This document shows, in pieces, positions 1-10,408 of a stretch of DNA of 34,426 nt. The translations under genes were made by a program, and so were the position numbers. The notes below the pieces were generated by a model that did no database searches, was not told where the DNA came from, and saw nothing but the letters and a program-made list of their open reading frames with translations. The stretch spans positions 1 through 34,426 of the forward strand of contig CAKZPB010000018.1 of the NCBI GenBank assembly GCA_937138395.1, in the 5' to 3' direction. Each line of letters starts with the position of its first letter. The stretch's first letter is position 1. This DNA is from an uncultured Pseudomonadota bacterium (GTDB lineage Bacteria > Pseudomonadota > Gammaproteobacteria > Xanthomonadales > Wenzhouxiangellaceae).

Positions 1-1
1 C

Positions 2-760
2 ACTGACAGCACCATTGGCAGCAGCAATTCGGCCTACAGCGCCAATTTTTGCGGCACCTCGATGGCCTCACCCATTGTGTCGGGCAGCGTGGCGCTGTTC
101 GTCGAACAGTATCGCAATGATTTCGGCATCGACCCCAGTCCGGCCCTGGTCAAGGCGCGCTTCACGCCGGTCGCGATGGACCTGGTTGGCAACGACGATG
201 CCGACGACAACGCGCTCGGCCACCGACCCGACCGCAAGCAGGGCTGGGGCCGGCTGGATCTCGATGCCGTCATCAACCCAGCGGTATCGATTGAGTTCAT
301 CGATCAGACAGAAATCTTCGACGACACGGGCGACTTCTGGCAGACCGACTGGATTGTGGATGACCCTGAGCAGCCCATCCGCTTGATGCTGGCCTGGACC
401 GACGCTCCCGGTCCCGGAGCCGGAGGCACTACACCGGCATGGGTTAACAACCTGGATCTGATCGTTCGCATTGGCGACGACATCTACTATGGCAACAATA
501 TCAGTCAGGCTGATGGATTCTCCGAGGCCAACGGCACACCCGACGAGATCAACAATCTGGAGGGCGTCATGCTGAGCCCGGAACAACAACAGCAGGGTAT
601 GCTGAGCATTGAAGTCCTGGCTTCAAACCTGGCAGGAGACGGTTTGGACCCCTGGACCCCCGCCCCGGGTTCGACCCTTCAGGATTTTGCCCTGGTTTGC
701 TACAACTGTTCAACAAAAATCGAGGTGTTCAAAGATGGTTTCGAGACGCCAGAGAAATAA
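2..760 (+). CDS. Subtilisin-like (S8) secreted serine protease, C-terminal part
   Basis: The reading frame is open from the left edge, so the N-terminus, signal peptide and the catalytic Asp and His lie outside the window. What remains begins just before the S8 catalytic-serine motif GTSMASP (Ser codon at 59-61), followed by the helix that normally follows it (IVSGSVALFVEQY). About 60 residues on, GWGRLDLDAVI is the usual end of an S8 catalytic domain. The remaining roughly 150 residues look like a beta-rich domain (LMLAWTDAPG, WVNNLDLIV), as found C-terminal to many bacterial subtilases. The protein ends with VFKDGFETPEK, a motif shared with the next two secreted proteins. The role is presumably degradation of extracellular protein. 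The family call is firm; substrate and the function of the tail are unknown. Confidence 0.9.
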   Translation, partial: TDSTIGSSNSAYSANFCGTSMASPIVSGSVALFVEQYRNDFGIDPSPALVKARFTPVAMDLVGNDDADDNALGHRPDRKQGWGRLDLDAVINPAVSIEFIDQTEIFDDTGDFWQTDWIVDDPEQPIRLMLAWTDAPGPGAGGTTPAWVNNLDLIVRIGDDIYYGNNISQADGFSEANGTPDEINNLEGVMLSPEQQQQGMLSIEVLASNLAGDGLDPWTPAPGSTLQDFALVCYNCSTKIEVFKDGFETPEK

Positions 761-1012
761 AAAACACGCTAACTGCAGTGATTGAATCCGTTGCTCAATA
801 TTGGAACCCGACGGCACCATTGAACATTCAATAGCGCTATCAGTAGCGGAAATACGAGAAGCTTAAATTGTGATGCATTTCAAAATAATCTTTGCAAATG
901 TAGACTTTAGTCTGCCAGCAACCTGTCGATAGCACCAATCCATGACAATTATTTGACGCTGTAGTCCCCACTGAGGAATAATCAACTCCCCCACTCCCCA
1001 GTCAGGTAATTC
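761..1012. other. AT-richer spacer with short dyads between two protease genes
   Basis: This 252-base spacer is visibly more AT-rich than the flanking genes and has no convincing small gene. It holds two adjoining short palindromes, ATTGAA-CA-TTCAAT at 819-832 and ATAGCGCTAT at 831-840, which could be a regulator site but have no known match. A promoter-like sequence for the downstream gene lies at its right end. I see no clear hairpin-plus-T-run terminator for the S8 gene. Confidence 0.4.
953..982 (+). promoter_or_regulatory. Sigma-70-like promoter for the S1 protease gene
   Basis: A TTGACG hexamer at 953-958 (five of six bases of the -35 consensus) is followed after 18 bases by AATAAT at 977-982 (five of six of the -10 consensus). 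The start codon is 30 bases downstream at 1013. The call is by consensus match only. Confidence 0.45.
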
Positions 1013-3739
1013 ATGCAATTCAATTCGCCTTGCGCTAGTTTTCGTTACAAGCCAAAACATCATCTGTTGTTCCTGCTGATTCTCGGTCTGTGTCTTTCGG
1101 GACAAGCATTCGCCAAGGATCGTCCACCGCCACTAAGCTGGGACGGCAACCAGAAATCATCGATTGAATCGGTCGAAACCCTCGATTTCGGCCGTTTGGA
1201 CGTCGAGGCGATTGCTGCGGAAGACCAACTGAACGAAGCGTTCGGCGCACCACCACGCTTTGCCATTCCGAATGCGGTCTCGATTACGCCGCTGCTGCAC
1301 GGTCACTGGGCTGAGGCTGGCGATCACAGCATCTGGCGCTACCGGGTTGCGGCCGAAGTCGCAACCTCGCTGAATTTCGGTTTCGATCAGGTCTACATGC
1401 CAGAGGGCGCGCAGCTGTTTATTTACACCGTGGACGCCGCCGAACGGGGAGACATGGACCTCTATGAAGTGCTGGGTCCCTACAGCACCGAAATCAACGA
1501 AGTTCACCGCCAGTTCTGGTCGCCGATTATCCAGGGCAAGGATGTTGTGATCGAACTCAATGTTCCGACGCGCGTCCGCGACCTGGTCTCGCTCGAGCTG
1601 ACCCAGGTCAACCAGGGCTATCGTGGTTTTGGTGAAGCGTTGGCAGGCTACGTGCATACCGATCAGCTATTTGGCGAAGGCAAGCAAAGCCAGAGTGACT
1701 GCGCCAAGGATGGCGCCGGCGGCCGTTCCGGTTCCTGCAATATGGATGTCGCCTGCCTGGCAGAAGATGATCCATGGAACGATCCGCGACGGTCTGTGGG
1801 CGCCTATACACGCGGCGGAACGGATATTTGCACAGGCTCGCTGGTCAACAACACTGCAAATGACCGCAGAATGCTGTTTGCCACCGCAACGCACTGCGGC
1901 AACCTGCCCGGAAACGTACCCTCGATTGTCGTGTATTGGAACTATGAATGGCCGACGTGCCGTACGCCCGGCGCATCGGAAGGCACCCAGGTTGGGCCAC
2001 GACCCGACACGATCAACAGCGGCGCCTCTATTGTTGCTCAGACGGATAACCCGTTTTCCAATAATCCGGCGTTGACCTGTTCAGCACCCGGGAATTGTTC
2101 GGACTGGACCCTGTTGGAACTGGACGATCCAGCTGATCCCGAATTCGATCTGTACTGGGCAGGCTGGGACCGACGCAGCACGCCCGCCGCCTGTTCACAG
2201 ATCGGCACCGACGGCTCCACCGAAGGGCTATGCGCCACGATCCACCATCCCAGCGTGGATGAAAAGCGCATTACTTTTGTTGCCGATGACTTCTTCGTTG
2301 GCAATATTGCCGGTGCTCAGGGCGTTCATTGGACTGCCCTGTGGCATCAGGACCCTCCGATTGTGGCCAACATTCCGGAGCCGCAGCCTGCTTCGATTCC
2401 ACCGCAAGTCACTGAACCCGGCTCGTCCGGATCGCCGTTGTATACCTCGGAGCAGCGTCTGATCGGTGTACTAAGTGGCGGTGCGTCTTTTTGCGGCGCA
2501 TCACCTGGCCAATTGAATGACGAGTACGGCGGCCTGTTTCATGCCTGGGATGGCCTCGGTACCGTGGATACCCGCATGCGGGATCACCTTGATCCGCTGG
2601 GCGGCAATCCGGAATTCATCAACGGCATTGGGGCTGCGCCATTTCAATTGGCTGCTGACCCGGGTTCGGCAACGGCTTGTGCGACCGACGGCAGCGTTGA
2701 TTTCACAATCAGCGTCACACCGGATCCTGGATTTTCCGATCCAGTCAACTTGGGCGCCAGTGGTGAACCGGCTGGTTCAACCGCTAACTTTTCGGTGAAT
2801 CCGGTCAATCCCCCGGGTGACTCGGTGCTGACCATTGGCAGCCTAGGTTCAGCGACCGAAGGCAACTACAGCATCCAGGTCACCGGCACCAGTGGCACCG
2901 AGGAGAACAGCACCAGCATTCCGTTCGCGTTGGCCGCAGCTGCGCCGGTTGGTGCCAATCTGACTTCACCGGCTGATGACGAGACCGGCGTATCAACCTC
3001 GGCGACGCTGAGCTGGGATGCGATTGCAAACGCCGTGAATTATCAAGTTGAAGTGGCCGATAACCCGGGGTTTGTTGACCCGGTGTTCGACCAGACCACA
3101 ACGGCGACAGAAATCAACGTGCCGGGCTTGAATGTGCTGACCGAATACTACTGGCGCGTCACTGCCGACAATGCCTGCGGTACAGGCGCACAGTCAGCGA
3201 CCTTCAGCTTTACCACAGCCAACCAGTTCTGCTCGGCCCCGGGTACCCCGCTACTGGATCCGGACAACGGCGGCGGCAGTGCATTCGATAGCATCGTCAT
3301 TCCCCAAGAAGGTGCCACCGGTTCAGTCGTTGTTGACGTCAATCTGGCGCATTCCTATGTGGGGGATACACGACTCGAGCTGACTCATGTTGATTCCGAC
3401 ACATCAATTGTCTTATATGACCGTCCAGGCCGCATTGATGATGGCTTTGGTTGCAGTGGAGACGGTATCACGGCAACGTTTTCTGATAATGCCAGCGTAC
3501 CCGCAGAAGAAGAATGCACGTCTGACGATGGCCTGGTGGGTGAATTCCTGCCGATCGATCCGATGAGCACGTTCAACAATTTAGCCAGCAATGCGGAATG
3601 GCGTCTGGAGTTCTACGATGACGAGCCGACCGGCACAGACGAAGGCGAACTGACCAGCTGGTGCATCAGCGTTGAAGCCTTGCCGGAAGAAATCTTCGAC
3701 GATGGTTTTGAAACGCTGGTCGTGCCGCTGACTCGCTGA
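1013..3739 (+). CDS. Secreted lysyl-endopeptidase-like S1 serine protease with FN3-like and P-domain-like modules
   Basis: This 908-residue exported protease starts with a basic region and hydrophobic signal segment ending around AFA (residues 32-34). Residues 35-230 look like a propeptide. The S1 catalytic triad can be read as His294 (ATATHCG), Asp364 (SDWTLLEL) and Ser472 (PGSSGSPLY). The many cysteines and the overall pattern resemble Achromobacter lysyl endopeptidase. Roughly residues 640-735 form a fibronectin-III-like domain (LSWDAIANAVNYQVEVAD). Residues about 740-890 resemble the proprotein-convertase P domain (DTRLELTHVDSDTSIVLYD, WRLEFYDDEPTGTDEGEL). The C-terminus carries IFDDGFE nine residues from the end, the tail shared with its neighbours. 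A promoter-like sequence precedes it and a strong terminator follows. Lys specificity is inference from family resemblance. Confidence 0.85.
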   Translation: MQFNSPCASFRYKPKHHLLFLLILGLCLSGQAFAKDRPPPLSWDGNQKSSIESVETLDFGRLDVEAIAAEDQLNEAFGAPPRFAIPNAVSITPLLHGHWAEAGDHSIWRYRVAAEVATSLNFGFDQVYMPEGAQLFIYTVDAAERGDMDLYEVLGPYSTEINEVHRQFWSPIIQGKDVVIELNVPTRVRDLVSLELTQVNQGYRGFGEALAGYVHTDQLFGEGKQSQSDCAKDGAGGRSGSCNMDVACLAEDDPWNDPRRSVGAYTRGGTDICTGSLVNNTANDRRMLFATATHCGNLPGNVPSIVVYWNYEWPTCRTPGASEGTQVGPRPDTINSGASIVAQTDNPFSNNPALTCSAPGNCSDWTLLELDDPADPEFDLYWAGWDRRSTPAACSQIGTDGSTEGLCATIHHPSVDEKRITFVADDFFVGNIAGAQGVHWTALWHQDPPIVANIPEPQPASIPPQVTEPGSSGSPLYTSEQRLIGVLSGGASFCGASPGQLNDEYGGLFHAWDGLGTVDTRMRDHLDPLGGNPEFINGIGAAPFQLAADPGSATACATDGSVDFTISVTPDPGFSDPVNLGASGEPAGSTANFSVNPVNPPGDSVLTIGSLGSATEGNYSIQVTGTSGTEENSTSIPFALAAAAPVGANLTSPADDETGVSTSATLSWDAIANAVNYQVEVADNPGFVDPVFDQTTTATEINVPGLNVLTEYYWRVTADNACGTGAQSATFSFTTANQFCSAPGTPLLDPDNGGGSAFDSIVIPQEGATGSVVVDVNLAHSYVGDTRLELTHVDSDTSIVLYDRPGRIDDGFGCSGDGITATFSDNASVPAEEECTSDDGLVGEFLPIDPMSTFNNLASNAEWRLEFYDDEPTGTDEGELTSWCISVEALPEEIFDDGFETLVVPLTR

Positions 3740-3765
3740 AGCGGAAGTTGTGGCTGACTCTCTAT

Positions 3766-3795
3766 AAAGCCCGGCATCGCCGGGCTTTCTTTTTG
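3766..3795 (+). terminator. Rho-independent terminator after the S1 protease gene
   Basis: Perfect 9-bp stem AAAGCCCGG (3766-3774) and CCGGGCTTT (3780-3788) with a 5-base loop, followed by CTTTTTG. It begins 27 bases after the stop codon. Confidence 0.9.
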
Positions 3796-3967
3796 CTGGT
3801 CAACCCTGCCGCTTTGGAGCAAATTTCGCAAGCACCATCACGGTGGGAGTTTGTAGGCATCAGCCGGTTCGTATCAATGCGGAGAAGATAGAAAGATCCA
3901 GGTCAACTCGAATTTCATGCTGCCAGCCTGATCGAAATTAATTGCTTGCGCGTGATTGCCAGTAAGG

Positions 3968-3995
3968 AAAAACCCGGCGGATGCCGGGCTTTTTT
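3968..3995 (-). terminator. Bidirectional hairpin terminator for the minus-strand secreted-protein gene
   Basis: Stem CCCGGC (3973-3978) pairs with GCCGGG (3983-3988) across a 4-base loop. It is flanked by AAAAA on the left and a T-run on the right, so it reads as a terminator on both strands. It sits about 24 bases beyond the minus-strand stop at 4019, and also backs up the plus-strand terminator at 3766. Confidence 0.85.
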
Positions 3996-4018
3996 GGTAG
4001 TCGCGTTAAAGAGCGCGT

Positions 4019-5857
4019 TCAGAAAGTCTGTTCAAAGCCATCGGCAAAAATATCCTCCAGACGTTCCGGACCCAGAAGATCGAGGACAACGGGCTCGCTC
4101 CCTCCGGTTGGGCCAAGCTCGATCTCGACTTGGGTTGCAACCGGTGGGCGATCGGACTCGAAGCCAAAGGTGTAGGCCTGGCCCCAAAGCAGCGGGTTCG
4201 AGGCTGGAGAAGAAAACACTTGCGCGCTGCCAGTCGTTGCCGAGCCCCACTCGTTGGTTTCATCCTGGTCCGGATCATGGAAGTACCAGCTGTCGACCTC
4301 GGCTGAGGTCAGGATTGAAAACTGTTCAATACCATGGTCGACATCGTAGTTCTTGACGACGTAGGTGTACCGCCAGCGCTCCGGTGCAATTTCCTCGACC
4401 TTGGCCAGCACCTGCAGGTGTCCAACCGGGTCATCCTGGAACACGACGTTCATTTCACCCGATTCCGGTGTGCCGCCGGGTGCAATCCAGGCGTCCAGTG
4501 CGCGGCCCTGGGCAAAAGCTCCCAGGCTGTATTGCCAGCTGCTGCCGCCCTGGAAATTTGGGGTCAAGGGGTGGTAGCCCATGCCGTTGAAGATATTGAT
4601 GTCGTCGCGAATCACGTACCACGATTCGAACAGATATTCAGCGCCAGGCGTCTGCAGGTCTTCGACCCAGACCTTCATGCGGTTTTCTCCAGGCGCGGAA
4701 TCGGTATCCTGCACGCCATTTCCGCCCGGCGGCATCTGGTCAAAAAAAGAACCGAACGATTCAAAGATTCCAGTGCGCGGATTGATCTCGCTGCGTGGAC
4801 CAATATCACCGGGGCTGTCGTTATTTCCAACGCCATACACGTCTTCGCAACCTGGCCACAGGATATGACCCGAAGCCCCCGGTATGCCGCCGTCACCGCA
4901 GTTGATCGTGCAGCTGACGTTGATGGTAAAAAAGGCATACTTCGCGCCAGAGACACCCACCTGCTCCAGGCGGCCCTCACTGACACGGTACAAGTTCCAG
5001 ACCAGAAACGGGTGCTGATCATTGTTATAGGGTGGGAACGGGCCGGTGAACTTGGTGTACCAGGGCACATCGGCTGCTCGTAAATCAGGATTGTTACGCA
5101 AGCGAGCCGACGGCGTCAGGATTTCAAAGGTCTTGCCGTCTTCAACGACCGTACCGCGGTCCGACACGGTCCCCATCGCGATCAATTCCACGTCAACATC
5201 GAAGCCATCAGTAGGCCACTGAGGACGATCGGCACAAGCATCACCGCGCTGGGTCAGATTGGCACCGGCGGGAATATGCAAAAGCGCATCCAGGGCCAAT
5301 TCACCAACAAACATTCCGCCCCATTCGGTAGCGCCCAACCGGTCGGCCAGCGCTTGTGTCATCCGCACATCCATGCGCTCCATGACCAGCTGGTTTTTTT
5401 CGAGCAATGTGTAGACATGCACATGGCTGGCTGAAAACAATGGGTTGCCGCTTCCGTCAAGCAACAGCAATCCATGGATATCGTCCGGGTTGCGCTGGAT
5501 AATCAATCGATCAATAGTGACGATATGCCCATCACGGCGAAGCTGAAGATCAGCCGCCAAAACCAGACGGCCCTCCAGGAACTGCTCGAAATTTCCTGCT
5601 GGGGCATGAAACTCCAACGCACCCAGGTTCAAGTCCGAGAATCGAACACGACTCCCATCCGCACGCTTTTGACCGCCCACCGAAAACTCGATATCAGCCA
5701 AATTCAAGCTGTCCGGATACACATGCAGTTCTGCACTGGATGACCACGCCGACCAGATTTCAGTTGAATTCTTGATTTGAGGCGCATCGGTCTTTGCGCA
5801 GGCCATACCTGCGGAAAAAAGTACGATTGTGGCGAACAGTATGCGGGGCAGCGTCAT
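4019..5857 (-). CDS. Secreted protein of unknown function with C-terminal DGFE motif
   Basis: I do not recognise the family. The ATG at 5857 is chosen because it opens a clear signal peptide (basic-free short start, hydrophobic ILFATIVLFSAGMACA, then KTDAP); an upstream in-frame ATG at 5932 would add 25 residues before the signal. The mature protein is about 590 residues, probably beta-rich. It has many aromatic and Gly/Pro/Asp residues and a central cysteine-containing stretch (VSCTINCGDGG, ILWPGCEDV). No transmembrane segment, lipobox or enzyme motif is visible. It ends with IFADGFEQTF, matching the tails of the two secreted proteases it faces. It lies 83 bases downstream of the Kef-type gene, has a weak promoter-like sequence of its own and is followed by a hairpin terminator. 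Confidence 0.8.
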   Translation of the reverse strand: MTLPRILFATIVLFSAGMACAKTDAPQIKNSTEIWSAWSSSAELHVYPDSLNLADIEFSVGGQKRADGSRVRFSDLNLGALEFHAPAGNFEQFLEGRLVLAADLQLRRDGHIVTIDRLIIQRNPDDIHGLLLLDGSGNPLFSASHVHVYTLLEKNQLVMERMDVRMTQALADRLGATEWGGMFVGELALDALLHIPAGANLTQRGDACADRPQWPTDGFDVDVELIAMGTVSDRGTVVEDGKTFEILTPSARLRNNPDLRAADVPWYTKFTGPFPPYNNDQHPFLVWNLYRVSEGRLEQVGVSGAKYAFFTINVSCTINCGDGGIPGASGHILWPGCEDVYGVGNNDSPGDIGPRSEINPRTGIFESFGSFFDQMPPGGNGVQDTDSAPGENRMKVWVEDLQTPGAEYLFESWYVIRDDINIFNGMGYHPLTPNFQGGSSWQYSLGAFAQGRALDAWIAPGGTPESGEMNVVFQDDPVGHLQVLAKVEEIAPERWRYTYVVKNYDVDHGIEQFSILTSAEVDSWYFHDPDQDETNEWGSATTGSAQVFSSPASNPLLWGQAYTFGFESDRPPVATQVEIELGPTGGSEPVVLDLLGPERLEDIFADGFEQTF

Positions 5858-5887
5858 CGGACTTGTGCCTTGTAATGGGGACGTGAA

Positions 5888-5916
5888 ATGGTACCTGATT
5901 CGCGTGACGGGATCAA
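5888..5916 (-). promoter_or_regulatory. Weak promoter-like sequence for the secreted-protein gene
   Basis: On the minus strand TTGATC (5911-5916) and TACCAT (5888-5893) are separated by 17 bases; each matches four of six consensus bases. It is 30 bases upstream of the ATG at 5857. Tentative. Confidence 0.25.
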
Positions 5917-5940
5917 AAGGCGTAGTCTGCAAGAAGTTCT

Positions 5941-7749
5941 TTATTCTGTGTCTGACTTCTTGTTTTGTTTCAGAAAGATCCGGTCCTCGGCAAACAGGGC
6001 TTCCAACTGCTTGCGGCTGCGGCGGCCGATCTTGATCAGTTCATCAAAGTCGTCCTTGTGTTCGACCTGCTCGCGCAACGTTTCTTCGTCGTGCCGGCGA
6101 AATTGCTCAATGTAGTCATCGACCTGACGCACTTCGAGCGCTTCCAGCGTGGACCGTGCCAATTCGATGCTGGATAGCCAGGTTTCACGAACCACGAAGT
6201 CGACCTGCAGGTGCATCAACTCCAGCGCATGCTGGCGGTTTCGGGCGCGCGCGTAGATTTTGAGGTGCGGAAAATGACGCTTGACCATTTCAGCCGTGCG
6301 CACCGATATTTCAATATCGGAAATCGTCAGAACAAATAATTTGGCATGGCCTGCGCCAGCGGCTCGCAACACGTCCAGATTGGTGGCGTTACCGTAGTAC
6401 ACGCGGTGGCCGAACTTGCGCACGAAGTCGACCTGCTCCTGGTCATAATCCAGCGCAGTAAAATGAATATCGAGCATCGACAGATTGCGGGCGACAATCT
6501 GTCCGACGCGTCCGAGACCCGCAACAATGACCTTCGGTTCGCTATCGTCGTCAGGAATCTCATGATAGCCCTCGTCTTCATCGTCCGGACGGGCCAGCCG
6601 CGGTTGAATCAACCGTTCATTGATCAGATACATTAATGGCGTCAGCGCCATCGAGATGGTAATCGCCACGATCAGAGGGTCAACCACGCTGGGGCTCAAG
6701 ACCTGCTCTTCCAGGCTGACCGTAAACAGCACGAAGCCGAATTCACCGGCCTGCGGCAGCGCAAAGGCCAGCGACAATGCCTCGCGGTTGCTGAGCCCGG
6801 CAAACCGCCCGACGAATAACAGCACCAGGAACTTGACCGTCATCAACACGGCAACCAGTGCAAAGATCAGACCCGGGCCATCAATCACGCGACCAAAATC
6901 GATCGACATGCCCACGGCAATGAAAAACAGCCCGAGCAACAAGCCCTTGAACGGCTCGATGCCGGCTTCGAGCTCGTGACGATATTCTGAGTCTGACAGC
7001 AGCACGCCGGCCAGGAATGCACCCAGCGCCATGCTCAAGCCGGCCCAGTCAGCCAATAGTGCGGTGCCCAGGGCGACCAGCAACACGGCGGCCAGGAAGA
7101 TCTCGCGCACGTCGCTCATGACAATCACGCGGAAGATCGGGCGCAGGAACAGCCGCCCCCCGAAAATGATGGCTGCGATAATCAGCGAAGTTTGCAGAAT
7201 CGGCACCAGCAGGCTTTCACCGCCGGTATCCAGGCCGGCAGCGCCGCCAAACAGCGGAATCAGCGCCAGTAGCGGAATGACTGCAATATCCTGGAACAGC
7301 AAGACACCAAAGGCCTGCCGCCCATACGGCGCGGTCAGCTGCTTTTTCTCGGCCAGCATCTGCAGGCCGATCGCCGTCGAGGACAGCGCCAGTACCACCG
7401 ACACCAGCAGTCCACTGCGCCAGCTCTCCAGCCACCAGGCGGCCAGCGGCCACAAGACCAGCGTGGTCAGAAACAGCTGCATGGCACCGTTGACGAATAT
7501 CAGTTTTCGCAGCACCATCAGGCGGCTCGGCCGGAGTTCGAGCCCGATGACGAACAGCAGCAGCACGATGCCCAACTCGGAGAAATGCAGGATGGTTTCA
7601 ACATCCTCGATCAGGCCCAGCACCCAGGGGCCAATCAAAATACCAGCCGCCAGATAACCAAGCACGGCACCCAGGCCAAATTTCCGCGCCAGCGGCACCA
7701 TGATCACGGCGCTGCCGAGGAAGATCACCACTTCACCCATCATGGTCAT
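5941..7749 (-). CDS. Kef-type monovalent cation:proton antiporter (CPA2 family)
   Basis: This 602-residue inner-membrane protein matches the two-part layout of KefB/KefC: about 12 hydrophobic segments in residues 1-385, then a cytoplasmic TrkA-N/KTN Rossmann domain. Visible family marks are LGYLAAGILIGP near the start, FVIGLELRPS, the ALSSTAIGLQ and LLFQDIAVIPLLAL stretches of the ion path, and the nucleotide-binding GLGRVGQ near residue 405. The C-terminal 80 residues are highly charged. These proteins export K+ in exchange for H+ and are often gated by glutathione adducts. No ancillary KefF/KefG quinone reductase gene lies beside it, so gating is unknown. Three ATGs (7749, 7743, 7740) could serve as start. 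It follows eno by 81 bases on the same strand, where many relatives have ftsB. Confidence 0.88.
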   Translation of the reverse strand: MTMMGEVVIFLGSAVIMVPLARKFGLGAVLGYLAAGILIGPWVLGLIEDVETILHFSELGIVLLLFVIGLELRPSRLMVLRKLIFVNGAMQLFLTTLVLWPLAAWWLESWRSGLLVSVVLALSSTAIGLQMLAEKKQLTAPYGRQAFGVLLFQDIAVIPLLALIPLFGGAAGLDTGGESLLVPILQTSLIIAAIIFGGRLFLRPIFRVIVMSDVREIFLAAVLLVALGTALLADWAGLSMALGAFLAGVLLSDSEYRHELEAGIEPFKGLLLGLFFIAVGMSIDFGRVIDGPGLIFALVAVLMTVKFLVLLFVGRFAGLSNREALSLAFALPQAGEFGFVLFTVSLEEQVLSPSVVDPLIVAITISMALTPLMYLINERLIQPRLARPDDEDEGYHEIPDDDSEPKVIVAGLGRVGQIVARNLSMLDIHFTALDYDQEQVDFVRKFGHRVYYGNATNLDVLRAAGAGHAKLFVLTISDIEISVRTAEMVKRHFPHLKIYARARNRQHALELMHLQVDFVVRETWLSSIELARSTLEALEVRQVDDYIEQFRRHDEETLREQVEHKDDFDELIKIGRRSRKQLEALFAEDRIFLKQNKKSDTE

Positions 7750-7830
7750 TGCTGGTGGCTTGCCTGGTGACGAAAAAAGGGCATCAGTGATCAGGACTCC
7801 TGCTTCAATTCAACACAATCACTACCCCGC

Positions 7831-9201
<1,371 letters not shown>

Positions 9202-9425
9202 TCAGTATCGACTTGCAAACCAGTCAAACTCACCTTCAAAACCAAAGTATCAAGCATGCTGACCAGCAGCCCTTCATTCCCCAGTTTTCGTTTTTATATC
9301 TGCGGTATCAACGTAATCCATGATTCCTCGGCAATTAGTGTCGGTTTCCCTGGCTCATCAAGTAGTTCGCATGAGTGGATTTTCGATATGTTCATACCAA
9401 GCCCGTTGTTTAAGTCAATAACAGC

Positions 9426-9452
9426 AACCACGGATTACACAGATTGGTTAAT
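9426..9452 (+). repeat. AACC-(RCAGATNNN) repeat, degenerate copy 2
   Basis: Begins AACC, then ACGGATTAC and ACAGATTGG and ends TTAAT. Same orientation as copy 1 but lacks a clear third unit. Confidence 0.55.
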
Positions 9453-9530
9453 CAAAAAAAACCGGTCGACTATGCTTCTCCAAAACCAAAATATCAATCG
9501 CCTGTTCTGCTGTTTATCTTTTTGTATCTT

Positions 9531-9562
9531 TTTAATCTGCGAAATCTGCCTAATCTGCGGTT
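9531..9562 (-). repeat. AACC-(RCAGATNNN)3 repeat, copy 3 (inverted)
   Basis: Read on the minus strand it is AACC, GCAGATTAG, GCAGATTTC, GCAGATTAAA. It is inverted relative to copies 1 and 2, and its AACC end stops 8 bases short of the kdsA stop codon. Confidence 0.75.
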
Positions 9563-9570
9563 CCCCGGCT

Positions 9571-10380
9571 TCAAGATTTAACCGCTCGATCAATCGCGAC
9601 CAGCGTTTCCAGCAGGCCTTCCATGTCCGACAGCCGCATCGAGTTCGGCCCGTCGCACAGCGCCTTGTCGGGATCGGGGTGAGTTTCGGTGAAGATGCCG
9701 GATACACCCACGCCGACCGCAGCCCGTGCCAGCACAGGAATAAACTCGCGGGCACCGCCTGAGCTGTCGCCCTGACCACCCGGCAGCTGCACCGAATGGG
9801 TCGCGTCAAATACCACCGGGCAATCGGTCTCGCGCATGATCGCCAATGAGCGCATGTCGGCCACCAGGTTGTTGTAGCCGAACATATAGCCCCGCTCACA
9901 CACCATCAATTGTTCGTTGCCGGTGGCCCGCGCCTTCTCGACCACGGTGCGCATTTCCCATGGCGACAGGAATTGGCCCTTCTTGATGTTGATCGGCTTG
10001 CCGGTGCGGGCCACGTTCTGGATAAAATTGGTCTGTCGGCACAGAAAAGCCGGCGTTTGCAGTACGTCGACCACGTCGGCAACCTCATCCAATGGCGTGT
10101 CTTCGTGCACATCGGTCAGGACCGGCACGCCAATCTGGCTTTGCACGGCCTTGAGCATCTGCATGCCTTCTCCCAGCCCAGGACCGCGGTAGCTTTTGAC
10201 CGAAGTGCGGTTGGCTTTATCGAACGAGCCTTTGAACACATAAGGTATACCCAGGCGCTCGGTCACCTCTTTCAAATGACCGGCGACGTCCAGGCACAGC
10301 TGCATCGACTCCAGCGTATCGGGTCCGGCAATCAAAAAAAACGGCTGGTCCAGACCAACGTCAAAATGTGTGAGCTTCAT
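9571..10380 (-). CDS. kdsA: 3-deoxy-8-phosphooctulonate synthase (KDO-8-P synthase)
   Basis: KdsA condenses phosphoenolpyruvate with arabinose 5-phosphate to give KDO 8-phosphate, the committed step for the inner-core sugar of lipopolysaccharide; it acts in the cytoplasm. The 269-residue product (family about 280) shows [12 protein letters not shown] near the N-terminus, [12 protein letters not shown] (substrate binding), [60 protein letters not shown] and the C-terminal [17 protein letters not shown]. The ATG at 10380 is chosen for MKLTHFDVG and for GGAG 7 bases upstream; the frame remains open upstream only because it runs through a repeat. Presence of kdsA shows that the host makes LPS with KDO. 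Repeat-built spacers flank it on both sides. Confidence 0.97.
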   Translation of the reverse strand: MKLTHFDVGLDQPFFLIAGPDTLESMQLCLDVAGHLKEVTERLGIPYVFKGSFDKANRTSVKSYRGPGLGEGMQMLKAVQSQIGVPVLTDVHEDTPLDEVADVVDVLQTPAFLCRQTNFIQNVARTGKPINIKKGQFLSPWEMRTVVEKARATGNEQLMVCERGYMFGYNNLVADMRSLAIMRETDCPVVFDATHSVQLPGGQGDSSGGAREFIPVLARAAVGVGVSGIFTETHPDPDKALCDGPNSMRLSDMEGLLETLVAIDRAVKS

Positions 10381-10408
10381 TGATACTCCGTGAAAAGTCA
10401 AAAAAAGT

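Noticed and set aside
725-757. PEP-CTERM or GlyGly-CTERM type sorting signal
   Set aside because: The tails have no hydrophobic helix and no basic cluster at the C-terminus, both needed for those systems.
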